Assembly: GCF_033473495.1 (NCBI RefSeq)
Contig: NC_088942.1
Coordinates: 310,001 to 374,000 of the forward strand
Length of the DNA: 64,000 nt
Direction of reading: 5' to 3'
DNA from: Cercospora beticola
Taxonomy: Eukaryota; Ascomycota; Dothideomycetes; Mycosphaerellales; Mycosphaerellaceae
Position numbers and translations under genes: made by a program. Shown piece after piece: positions 1 to 12,900 of the stretch. Position 1 is the stretch's first letter. Each line of letters starts with the position of its first letter. Under the pieces are notes generated by a model that saw only the letters and a program-made list of their open reading frames with translations, was not told where the DNA came from and searched no databases.

Positions 1-1048
1 GCGCTGCAAGGCCAGCCTCGATGACAGAGTGTGCAAGAATCCACATTCGGACCCGCGATTGAACAGCCCCTTTTCGTTTCAGCAGACCCTAGGGCTGCCA
101 TCATCCCGTCTATTCCGCTCACCTTAAAACAAGGGCTCGACTCCCGCGGCAGCAATCGGGAGCCAGGTACGAAGACAGTTCTGTGTCTATGCGTATTTCC
201 AAGATCCTCCTTCACCTGGCTAGCAGTTTCTCAACCGTACCTTCTAGCCCGCAACTACACCACTTCATCCCAAGTTCGCTTGTCGTCCATCAGCAGAATG
301 TCGGCCTGTGCACTCGCACGACTTGCTTATCAAGCGAGATACGACCTCTCGCAACTCGAAAGCCTGGATTGTCTGAGAATCGAATGAGATCAGCTAGCAT
401 GGAGAAATCATCCAACTTGTTTCGTGAAGGTGAACCATCTGGCCCAGCATATATATTGGCGATTTTACTACACCACACAGCTCGAAAACCAAGACAAGCA
501 CGTCGTTTCCGATGGATCATCACAAGTTCTCAGTCATAAGAAATAAAATTGTATACGAACGGGCAAGCGTCGGCGGATCCAAGCACCTCAGCCCTACCAT
601 TGCCCTCACGACTGTCTCAAGTCCCAAGACAAGTGTAATCCGATGGTCGTCGAACGAATGAGCAGAAAATTATCTTTGCCATCATACAGTCCGACTCTAG
701 GCCCGATGAAAAGTGCGCACAAAACCAGACCATCGGAGAGCAGTCCTTGATCGTCAGAACCAGCAGTTCACAAAGCCTTCATCAAATGGCAGTCAAAATC
801 TCAAGGGTACTACACACTGACAGGGTGCGGCAGACTACCGATCGGGCCCTGTGAAGATGACAGTGTCCAATGTCTGTGCAATGGGTCTAGACAATCCATC
901 CGCCTGCTGCAGACAGCCACAAAAGAGCGATCACGCGCAGCGACTCGCGGAGGCACTCATTCATAGTAACCCTCCTTCTCACAATGATCCAACTCAATCC
1001 TACAGTCTGAACCACTCCTTTTAACCCCAACCCGAGACGACCACCACT
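1..1048. other. Intergenic, no supported gene
   Basis: Several short open frames overlap here on both strands. None shows a recognisable domain, a convincing start context or a consistent splice model, so none is called. The last 60 bases before 1049 are C/A-rich and probably form the 5' leader of the small secreted protein gene that follows. Confidence 0.5.
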
Positions 1049-1410
1049 ATGCACTTCACCGCACCCACCCTCCTCCTCCTCCTCACCTCCCTCAGCGCCC
1101 TCACAACAGCCTACGACGTCTCCGCCAGCTGCATCGGCAAAGCAGGCAACAAATACAACATAATGGTCCAATGCGCCTGCACAAACGGCTACCGCAGCTG
1201 TCTACCAGCAAAAAACAGTGGTGGACCGAATATGAATTGCTCCGACTACACTCGCACATGCGCGTTTACGAATTCAGCTGGAGGAGACGCAGATACCGTA
1301 AGTCAAAGGCACTTAGTTAGCCATGAGCAGTCGCAGTAAACTGACCTGGGGGAAACTTTGTGTTTCTGCAGTGTACGATTCCTCCCACTCCGCAATGTGC
1401 TTCTACATAA
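1049..1410 (+). CDS. Small secreted cysteine-rich protein (effector-like)
   Basis: Two-exon gene, 1049-1297 and 1372-1410. The intron at 1298-1371 has donor GTAAGT and acceptor TTTCTGCAG, and the splice is at a codon boundary. The predicted protein is 95 aa. An N-terminal hydrophobic run of leucines followed by TTAYD suggests a signal peptide of about 21 residues. The mature part of about 74 residues carries eight cysteines, an even number that fits four disulfides; two of them lie in the second exon, which supports the splice. One NCS sequon is present. I recognise no enzymatic domain and no named family. Small size, secretion and even cysteine count match what is called a candidate effector in plant-associated fungi, but that role is inference; a secreted antimicrobial or wall protein is equally possible. 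Confidence 0.75.
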
Positions 1411-3669
1411 GGTCCGATAAGCGAACGCGGGACTTTTATCGTTTCAGTACGTCGTCGCCTCTATGGGATAGGCCGTTCAAATATGGAAATAAATATATAT
1501 ATATCGAGCCACGGTTGCTATATTACAGTAGGAACTGAATCTGTAACATTAAATTCCGGATACTAATACACGCGATTCTTCGACATTAGTCTGCAAGGTA
1601 CATATGGATAACATGAGCTGCCGCTTACGCTACCGACAACCACTTCCTTACTTGTCTCGATCGGAACCTCGGCGTCCTGTTGCGTCTCGTCGCCACGATC
1701 CGCATCGTCCTCATCGAAACGTAAATGCTGCTGCTATTATTGCGGAACTACGTGGCTTTCAGGATGCATTAGATGTTGCTGAGAGACCTTGCTGGATGTT
1801 CCGCGAGATGTCATGAAACGCCTCCTGGTGGAGTATTGTACTGGCGCTGAATCTTGCATGCCAAACAATCGTGCTGGTTACGATTTGTGTCTAGGAGTTC
1901 ATTCGCGGCGAGAGCATTGTAATTTGTGAATCTATCGACCGTGCCATCTCCTGCCATATCTCTCCTCTTCTCCGCTCCATTCCAGCGCTCCATTATGCAC
2001 CCAAACCTACGACGTTCTTGCAGTCCGGTCCACCTTCAAATTCAGACCTCCACCTTCGCAATTCGATCCAGATCGATCTCCCAAATTCCGATGCTCTGTT
2101 CTAAAGTTACACAGAGTAATATGAATGGCAACTCTCGAAAACCCCGCCGACTCTGTTCGTCCTACAGCTTGCATGTACATCCCGCATCACTCCCTAATGA
2201 TCCTTACAATTGAGAAAAGGAGTTCCCGCTATAGTACTCCATTGACCAAACTACTTAGGAAACTAGATACCGCCGCGTCCCATTCCGCGTGAGGTCTAAT
2301 ATGCTTGACTCCTAGCTGCGACCTTTTTTGCTGTCTGAGCCAGTCATGATAAGAAGCGTCGCTAATGCGGCAGACTCAAAAAAAAAAAAATCATCAGCTG
2401 CGCAAGCATTAGTACATCACTGACCTAAAAAATACATTAAGCTGAATCTCCGGCAGGTTGCTGTCAAGCTCATGAGGGCATTAGCATCATACGTATTAGA
2501 TGAAATACCGAATCACATCGATGTCAGCCTCGAAGCTCAGTCGAGCATGCATCCCTAGAAATCACCGTCAACACATACAAGCAGAGACATAGTCATTCTT
2601 CTGTACACCTCTCCTTTATAATACGGAAAAAAAAACCTTGAAGCAATGCAATACCTCATCTCCCAAGAACTTTGAAAATTTGTAAAGCCATCACCCAACT
2701 CTCAAAAACGCAATCGACGACTTGAAAAGAATTCCGGGCTTATCTACTTCAGCAAGCGGCTGCCTTTGAATTTTGGTACATTTACAACTAGAAAGCATGA
2801 AGGTACACGTATGTGAAAAGTTCGCCATCGAAGAGCGTGAAAAGATTAGCTATCTAACCGGCCTGTGTAGCCCGACAATCAAGTCAAAAGGAAGGGAGCT
2901 CAGGCAGGATTCCACGAATGGGTGAAAATTTTTGTCATAAATCTCAAAGCCATGTCTCGTTACACGAGTGACATTGAGCGAAAGTGGTTGGGTTTCTTCA
3001 AGCGTTGTATACTAGTCTAGTAAGTACCTGATTCAAACGGCTTGTCGGGCGCAGCAATAGGTAACCTTCGTTGTTGTTGCTGCCGCGTGGCCCTCCGCCG
3101 CGTAGACACACCATCTATCACGAAAATGGTCGAGCCCGAACCTTGTCTGACGCCATGTCCCGTGTTCCTTGCAGCTGCGCACGCGTACCTGCGCCATGTT
3201 CCGCTGAGCTGAAGTTCGTATAGACTTCCGCGCGTACGTGTACTAGCGCCAGTGCTAGTGCAAAGCTCCTACAGAAAATCCCGCAATGGCTCGGCTCCTT
3301 GGATCCGTCAATCAGCATCGCGTGAGAAATGAATCAGTTGCGATAACCTGCGCTGATGTACGTGGCCGTTTACGGCGGGAATGCTGAAGCCGTTGGCTTT
3401 CGAATTCCCAGAGGCCTTGGATTTGCGTATGTTGTTTGTCAATGACTGGTGTCGAGTAGCTCTTGTGGGCTGATGAGATCTTGAACAGAAAACGTGCAAA
3501 TTAGCTTCTGGTGATATGTGTAATGTCTATAAGGGTATCATGCTGCTGTGTGCTGGAATGAAAATGCTCAGAAATGAAGTCGCCTCCTCGCCATGCTGAA
3601 ATGGGTATCGGGTATCGGGTATCGTGAGGTGTCGAAGAGTGCTGTGCAGGGGTCATATTGGGGGAAGGC
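1411..3669. other. Gene-poor AT-rich intergenic stretch
   Basis: About 2.2 kb without a supported gene. It holds a short (AT)n run near 1493-1504, a 13-base A run at 2378-2390, further A runs near 2624, and three tandem copies of GGGTATC at 3603-3623. Base composition is visibly more AT-rich than the neighbouring genes. Small open frames (for example 1926-2213, 3118-3318) have no domain or splice support. I see no transposon coding remnant. Confidence 0.5.
3603..3623 (+). repeat. Tandem heptamer, 3 x GGGTATC
   Basis: Three exact head-to-tail copies of a 7-base unit, just 3' of the minus-strand glycosyltransferase gene. It is probably a simple replication-slippage repeat; no function is claimed. 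Confidence 0.8.
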
Positions 3670-5740
3670 CTACGGTGTCATTGGTCTGGATCCGTTGACA
3701 GACTTGAGTGTCGGAAGCGAAGGCTTCAGGCTGACCACATAAGTCAGGCGCTCGGTGAAGAAATGGCTCAATTCTGCTTGAATCGCAGGAATTGCGCCAA
3801 AGATAACGCCGCCAATTGGAAACAATGCCGCCTCAAACAGCCCAGCAACCTGGAAGATGTTTGGCGTGATCCCATCATTGTCCTCCATATCCTCGAGCAA
3901 GCCTGCCTGACGCATCTCTTCTTGGCGCAGGCCGACGCAGAGCTTATGATATCGGTCGTACAAGTAGAAGTAACAGAGCATTGTACACCAGCCAAATAAT
4001 CTGCAGTGGCTGGAGAAGTCGAGCGCCATTTTGAAGACTGTCGGCACCAGAAAAGTCGGCGTGTAGAATGTGTAAATCCCAGACGTAATGAGGATCACGC
4101 AGAGATGAACTGGCAAGAAATGCGCCTCAAACATTCTGTGGTAGAGCACGAACAGATTATACCAGTTGATTGGTCGCGGCGGCGCTTGCTCAGTGGTCGT
4201 GGTGGTCGAAGTCATCGATTTGTGCAGGCCAGTGCTCGTGCAGAACGCGGTCCAGTTTGAACTATCATTGTCAGCTGAAACGGCATTTGCTGTCACTTCT
4301 GATACCGCGTACTTTGGTGCGCTGAGAGGTACGTTGGTCGATCCTTGTGAAGACTCCCGGTGTCTCCTAAGCATGCTGATAGTCTGGCGAATGGTATAGC
4401 CAGTGTCCAATGCACCCCACATATGCCTCGTGGCTTGCTTGTAACGTGCATCGAGACCAGCAAAGTAGCCCATAAAGCCTTGCTCGTCGCTGCTGACATT
4501 GCATTGACTCGCCGCTGCGTAGACAATTCGTACGTCGAGATTTCCAGAGAGGGCAAAGAAGCACTTCAGGTACATGTGCATGTCCTCGCCGATTGCTCCT
4601 GGATCAGTATCCCAGCCACCAACTTGTTCGACCAAGGTCATTGGCAGGGAATACACTGAGGTCGGAATGCAAATCGTTGATCCCTGGTACAAGCTAGAGA
4701 TGCCAGCTCCGGCCCACATCAGATCTGCCGTTCGCACGGGAAGGGGCACGCGGTGGAGGTTGCGGTCAAAAACAAGCGGCGGCACATATACACAAGCATC
4801 GTTGTTCTCTACGCGGTCGGTGTGCATGTGAGCGATTTGAGTGAAGTACCGCGAGGAGAGATGGGTGTCAGCTGCAAGTGTGTTAGCAAAATCGGCCTGC
4901 GAGGAATGTCTAGCGTACCATCCATGACCGTGATCAGCACGTTGCGCTTGATCCAGTCCTCAGGATAATCTCGTGTTGCCTGCTTGGCCGCCCAAGATTC
5001 GTTGCTACTTTTTCCTTGAGCTTCACCTGGAAGCCCAGCCGGGTGAACAGTGTAGCTCATGCGGAAGAACGAAGCTTCGAACGACTTGATGAGACCCGCT
5101 GCTTTGAAGGCAGAGCCTTCCTCTTTCTCCTCCATGGCGAGATAAAGCTGCAACTTGTCAGCGTCGAGTATAATGTCATGGGTGTCGTCCAACATACGTG
5201 ATAGCTCGCCCGTGCCTGCGTGTGTGAAGCCAACACTCGGATTGTCTCCTCCAGGGTCGCGACTTCTTCCTTATAGGCTGGCAAGATGATGACAAACAGA
5301 GGTACTGGTTGCTCAAATGTGCCGCTGTCCCTCTTGACCATGTGTGATCGATGCCTCGTTGTGTTTGGCACTTCCAGTGCAGATGTTCTCATGCTCTTCA
5401 ACAGATCGCGAATCGCCCAGCATACGCGAATAGGGAACACAATCGACATGACATGGCAAAAGACTGTGTAGCCAGACAATATGAGTTGAGGGAGAGTGGC
5501 CTCGCCATTGTGCTTCCCGGGTTCTCCCTTGCCGTAGGGCGAAATGATGAAGGAGCACAACAGCAAAGCGAACACTGCGCAGATGCTGAAGCCCGGCAGG
5601 CACCTGGTCGTCCAGGTATAGGTGGTAGCCATGCCGATGAGGAGCGAGGGAACACACAAAGTTGGCGATTGTTTATGATCGAGGCATCGGAAAGTGGGAG
5701 GGCGCGAATTTAGGAGCTGAGCTACCTCATCGCAGCGCAC
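3670..5740 (-). CDS. Membrane GT2-family glycosyltransferase (5' end uncertain)
   Basis: Exons 5740-5198, 5147-4919 and 4871-3670 join in frame across introns 5148-5197 (50 bp, GTATGT..TTGCAG) and 4872-4918 (47 bp, GTACGC..TTGCAG), giving at least 657 aa. Two hydrophobic segments lie near the N terminus and about three near the C terminus, so it is a membrane enzyme with a cytosolic catalytic core. Core features are PAYKEE of the nucleotide-sugar fold, VMDADTH (the DxD-like metal site, created exactly by the second splice), GGWDTDPGAIGEDMH (acceptor ED motif) and a QATRHMWG segment in the position of QxxRW. These are hallmarks of processive-type GT2 enzymes related to chitin, cellulose or hyaluronan synthases, though it is much shorter than a chitin synthase. 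Product is unknown. The frame stays open upstream of 5740 and there may be further 5' exons; the first in-frame ATG inside this span is at 5632. Confidence 0.8.
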
Positions 5741-6166
5741 GGAGTGACTGGTGGTGTGTAGCGCGCGTGGTGGTGTTGAGCTCTCGTCAAATTTGGTGTC
5801 CGGCTTAAGCTCTCCCGCCGAATGTTCGCATTGAAGCAGCTCCCTGCGCCAGAGACGCGCAAGCGTGCGGAATCCTTGAACGACGACTGGTCAGCGCCGA
5901 TAGGTCAGGCACGTACGGTCGCTGGCTGGGGGATCCCGCACGGTAGTGTGATCGCCGTGGATGGGCGATGCGTATTCGTAGGAGCAGACCGGTAGAGCGA
6001 CGGTGAAATTGTTCTGATGTTCATGCCCCAGCTTTTTCGCGTTCTCTTTCTTGCCCATCTCCGCGACCCCGCGACAACTTTGGAGGCGGGACTTGGCGAG
6101 CAGCGGAAGCCAAGCGCAATCGAGGACCATCTTGGAACAGCGGTTTTGCGAGAGGCACAGCCTCAT
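5741..6166 (-). other. Probable 5' exon(s) of the GT2 gene
   Basis: The frame of the GT2 gene remains open upstream from 5740 to about 5888, reading a plausible RLWRREL segment. A separate minus-strand frame (5891-6166) with good coding texture starts directly after a strong acceptor: TACTAAC followed by GGCCACAG at about 6167-6181. The frame ends near a GTACGT donor at about 5913-5918. Joining the two with that donor and the nearest acceptor would need an implausible 30-bp intron, so the exact structure is unresolved. cDNA would settle it. Confidence 0.4.
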
Positions 6167-7587
6167 CTGTGGCCGTTAGTACTGCTTGGTTAGCTCATGC
6201 TGTGACGCCGGCGCGAGTCGTCTGGAAACATGGTCGTGAAGCCATCGTCAGCAAACACGAGAGCTGATCTGGAGCCGTGGCAGGTTGAGTGTTGGCAGCC
6301 GCCTTGTCCACTGCGCTCACCGGCGGACGTCGGTTTGCAAAGAGTGTACCCGCGTCGCTTCAGCAATGTCGCATGTATCTCTTGAGCGATAGCGCACGGT
6401 GTGTCGCTTCGTTGCCTACCTTTCACGAGACCAAGTCGTGTCTGACTCGCCCTACCAAAGAGCTATCCTTGGCGGTGACATGTCGCATCTCTGGATCTCG
6501 TATTCGAACAGCAGAACTGAAATACGTCAAATTCCAGGCTGCAGAAATGGATGTCGCGTGAGATGGTTGTAGGGGAGTGGAGAGGTGAGCGAGCTGAGAG
6601 ATGCGGGAAGAGAGCTGCGATCACAGCCTTGTGCCTGCCTGCGCATTGATCATCGCCGCTTTGAAGCTTCCACTGTCCCAATCGCGAGTAACTCTGTAGG
6701 AAAGGAACGTGAGGTGGAAGGTGAGAAGATGAAGAGGATCATATAATCATATTACACCATACGGCGGCCCTGCATTGTTGCATAATTACTGGTCGCCGGG
6801 CTCGGGATGTCAGCCAAAGAGCTCGCCGTGAAGGATCGGATCCTCGCAACATATGCCATCCGACGAGCCTTGGCAAGGCTGTCCTGGTAGGATGCGGTCC
6901 TGTCGTGTTCAGGTACGCAAGCAAGCAAACCATTCGGGAGGAATGGCCGGGAACGAGTGGGGGATGAGTGAGCAGCTGTATACTGTGAAGCACAGCTGCA
7001 GCAGAGAAGAATGCTGCCTCGTACCGCTGGAACGAAGCGCAGTGCTCAGGACTGGATGGCAACACTGCCATGTCTGGGAGTCGAGGTCAATGTTGGAACT
7101 GGCCAACACAAATACCATCGGCGATAGAGTCCAACGTGACCGCAGCCTTGAGATTCCATTTTGAGTGCCAACATCGAGTTGTTAAGCGCCGCAATCAGGT
7201 CATTGTGGCTGTTCTCGGATGTCTCAGCAGGCAGCTTGAGCGACGATGCCACAAAAGGCTCAGGTGCAGGTACAGAGGGCTTCGTACGGGTCGTCACCTG
7301 CGTTCAAGTCGTCTGCAAGCAGTCCTTTCATGATATGGAATTCGACTGCACACCTCCACAGACAGATGCCAAATGTCCAGAGGCACCGTGGCGTTGTTAG
7401 TTGTGTAGCGAGTGGCTGGTGAAGCACGTCACCACAACTTCTGCGGGTGAGTGTGCGTGGCTGCCAGTCAGATGACGACACGCCCGTTGCTAGGCAGTGG
7501 CAGTCGTCTCGTCCGCGCGAGCTCTCCTCCCTCACCTTGTCACGAACATCACACCCATCAATCCATCTCCTGCACACATCTACAATC
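6167..7587. other. Intergenic between GT2 gene and protease gene
   Basis: A minus-strand frame at 6190-6426 could be another upstream GT2 exon, but no good donor was found. The remainder is 5' region of the aspartyl protease gene. Other open frames in it show no domain. Confidence 0.4.
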
Positions 7588-8887
<1,300 letters not shown>

Positions 8888-9943
8888 ATGTCGCCTGGTC
8901 AAGAGTCCATTACGATGTATGATGAGCAACGCGTCAGCACACGGCTGAGGAGGAGGACGAGTGACAGCCGTCAGAAGAGCTGTGGTGAACATGGTATCTA
9001 GATTGTACCTAGTAATGCATTTCATAGTGTGCGGAACGTGTATGAAAAGCACTTGCACGCAGCCATCACTGTATTTTGACACTCTGGGAGCACTCACTTT
9101 CTATGCTTCGAACGAAGCTCCTGCCCTGGTACAAAGCTTTGCTTAGGTTGTGGCTCATGCCACGAGTACCTGCAGTACGCAAAATCCGACATCGCCGAAG
9201 ATTTCGCAGAGCTTATGCGGAGATGCTGGTGGTTTTCTTTCTCTGCTGCTCTGGCACAACAAGCGTTGTTTTGGATGCTGTTTTCCAGAGTAACACTCTT
9301 CAAAGCAGACGCGCTGCGCGATACGCGACAGTGGCTAATATGCGGTGAATCCGATGGCGTGGCGGAGCTAGGACTTTATCGTAGCTATCACATGCACCTC
9401 ACGGCTCGCGAGAGATCCCGGCTGGTGATGTACCCTTGAACCTGTGTGCCGTCACTCACTTTTGCACGTCTGTTGATCAATCATCTCACTTCACGCTGCA
9501 CCTTCCATCAGAATAGTTTCATAGACGCTGTGGGAGTGCTTGATTCATCGGAAATCCGTCTGCTCGCAGAACGACCAACGCGGCGACTTCGATTGGACGG
9601 CGGATGCAACTGTCGGCGGCCGCGCCGGACCCACGATGCATCACAATATAGCCATGCTTCACCGGTAACGACAGATTCACCTGCTAGGCAATCGAGCGAT
9701 CCAACCAGATCACGCAACGCGCGCCGAGCTTCAACTTCAACGTGCTTACCATCAGGCATCCGCGCCTTTCATTCAACATCGACAGCTGCTTGACGGCACC
9801 TCGCATGTGATCGCCTCGCATGTGAGACAACTCTTGCCGGGTGACTGCAACACCATCTGCTCGACTGCCATTTTCCACGCCGACTCGACTAGGCAGATCC
9901 TGCACAGCGTGCTTTGACCGCGATCGAGGCGCATTCACTGACG
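8888..9943. other. Intergenic, promoter and leader of ATG26
   Basis: About 1 kb between the protease stop and the ATG26 start. Open frames such as 9076-9348 and 9446-9793 are short and have no recognisable domain. Nothing else is identified. Confidence 0.5.
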
Positions 9944-12900
9944 ATGGCGTCTTCATCGGCCAACAGCAGCAAGCAACATGACATCGCTGCTTCACAACCC
10001 GCACTTTCATCACGCCGCAGAAGCAGTGACCGCGCGACGACTTCCATTAGGAACAGACTCGGCCGCATACGATCACCCATAGCGCTGCGGAGGACGAGTA
10101 TGGATTTACCGGATCGCTTGAAGTTCAACGAAGAGGAGGAAGAGGGGATAGATGATGGCACTGGCACGGGGTTGAACGATGGATTCCCTGCGCAGAGCAT
10201 GTACGGGATGCTTGCGGCGACACATAGCAAACCCGACTTTAAACCGCAGTTCATCGAGCAAGAGAGTGCGAGTGAGAGTGAGGGAGAGGACGGGGATGAT
10301 CGGCGCAAGAGTGTGGATCAGAGGCGCTTCTCAAAAGAGGCATCGAGAGAGTCGGACAAGAGCAGAAAGTCGAGTGATGAGGCACGACAGTCACCGAAGC
10401 CGGAGGACAGCAGTAAGAGACACAGATCACGACTATCGGTCAACAAGATTGCAAGATCGTTGCTGGGCAGGAATGAACTCGGATCAATTCGAGCGAGGTC
10501 AGATTCGTCGGCACAGGACCCCATGACACAGAGCCAAATACTGCCGCCAAAGCAGAAGGAAGCGACATCAAAAGACCGGCCAGCATCTGTCCGCTCAGAT
10601 GTGCCGATTCTCGACCGGAAACTGCAAGCCATGGCCAAAGCGGAGCTGGAGTCTTCCACCACAACCCTTGGAGGCAGAAAGAGCAGAGAAGGCAGAACTT
10701 CAGAAGACGTAGGTCGGAAGAGACCACTACCACATGTCATTGCCGAGATCTTTCAATTCGACGAGCCGGAAGAGGTGTTGTCAGAATATTCATGCTGGTA
10801 TCTACAGAATGTGTTGCTGCAAGGCTTCATGTACATCACACAGAAGCACGTTTGCTTCTATGCCTACCTGCAAAAGAAGACGGCAACGACAGTCAAGACG
10901 GGCCATTTGGGCAAGCTCGGCAAGCACAGTTATCGGCATCGGCGGTACTGGTTCGTGCTCAAAGGCGACACCTTTTCATACTACAGGAGCTCTGCCGAGC
11001 CGTACTTTCCTCTCGGCGTGGTGGATTTGCGATACGCCATATCTGCAGAATTGGCGTCGGTGAAGGACAAGGAGGAAACCGCTGCCGACTTCACCGTCAC
11101 CACTTCAACGAGAGTGTATCAGTACCGTGCAGATACTCTATCCTCTGCCAAGGAATGGGTCAAGCAACTTCAGAAGGTCATCTTTCGCAGTCATAACGAT
11201 GGAGACTCTGTCAAGATCTCCCTTCCCATCGAGAGCATTCTTGACGTGGAGAGGACCGAAGTCGTTGACTTTGCCGAGACAATCAAGCTGCGAGTGGTGG
11301 ATAGCGAGGAGACTTTCGCTATCGACGAATACTTCTTCACTTTCTTCCAGGCAGGAGAAGAAGTTCTCAACATGCTCAATGTCCTCACGGCTGAGAGCAG
11401 CGCCAAGAAGGTGCTTGTGGAAGAGCCCATGAGCCCGCTGTCTAGAGTTCAATCTCCGCCTCAGCGACCAGCGTTCAGGAGAAGCATGTCAGCAGAGCAG
11501 TCGCCTCGTCTTGACCCGGTGAGGGCGACTTTGTCACCTCTATCTGCAACCGATCGCGCAAGTCCTCGACCAAGTGGCGAACATCGCAGATCCAGCGCCG
11601 ATTGGTCGCGCCGTGCCAGTGGTGAATTCGGGAGAGCCAGTTTTGACAGAGGACGGAGAAGCGCAAGCGGTCAGAGCCGGACTGCGTCGAAGTCGCCCAT
11701 GTCGCCATCGATACAGGAGTCGAGCGAGAGCTTTGTGACTTCATCAGAGCAGCCAGACTCGTCGGTTGATGGTGAAATGGTGGAGGCAAACATGTCTGCG
11801 AGTCAAATGCTATCTGATGACCATGTGTTTCGAGCACCCACGCTTCGGATGCCTCAGCCTCGACGCAACGTCTCTGGCAATACAATCGAGCGGTTGCGCC
11901 AGGAATCACAGTCGTCCTCGCGGAACTCAAGTGCTGAGCGAGGCGTTCCGCTGCGTGTACAGCCTCCTTCACGCACGGCTACAGAGGACAAGTTCAATGG
12001 TGGACGGCCTGCAGCCCGACGAACAGACAGTGGCGACTCCGTACGCACTGCTGAAGCCAATGAGCTATCTCGACCAGAGGAAAGTGCTCCCAGATTGATT
12101 CGTGGCATCTCCACGCCTTTGCAGCACGCTATGAGCGTGGCAGGTGCAGTTCGCGCCGGAAGCAAGCGCGTGGGCTCGTACTTGAGCAGTAGTCCAAAGA
12201 CATATATCAGTAATTGGACAGAAGCCATGGCAGGTGGAAAGCGACACTACACTGACGTCGAAGGCCTTGCTCCAGATGACAGCATTCGAGAACCGGAACA
12301 GGAGCTCGACGTCGCTGAGCATGAACGCCGCTTCCGGGAGCACTTTGGCTTGCCACCCACCGAGAAGCTCGTCTCTGTGTTCTATTGCTGGCTACACAAG
12401 ACTGTGCCTCTGTGGGGCAAGATCTATATGGGAACGCGTCGACTATGCTTTCGCAGTCTCTACTATGGGACAAAGACGAAGCTCATCATCCCGTACAAGG
12501 ATATTCTGAATGTGCAGAAGCAGAGGGGTTTTCGATGGGGCTATCCAGGCATGGTGCTGGTGATTCGTGGTTATGAGGAGCTCTTCTTCGACTTCCAGGA
12601 CACCGGCCTCCGTGACGACTGCGTGGTTAGCACCCTTCGCACAGTCGAAGCGGTGGAAGCTGCCACTGAATCGATGATACTAACAGAAGAGGAACAACAG
12701 GATGCCAATGATGCCGCCGCCGAAAATGCCTTGCTACGCGCCGCTCGCACTGATGACACTGCTGACTATGACATAGAACTGCCCGAGGAAGTTGATGCTC
12801 CACCAATCCTGTTTGACGACCCTTCGTCTTCAGTACTGGAGTTCAAGCCTAAGCAGTCTTTGAACATCGTCTGCCTGACCATTGGATCGAGAGGAGACGT

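Noticed and set aside
9914..9943. Ten-codon upstream extension of ATG26
   Set aside because: It begins at TTG; the ATG at 9944 is the natural start.
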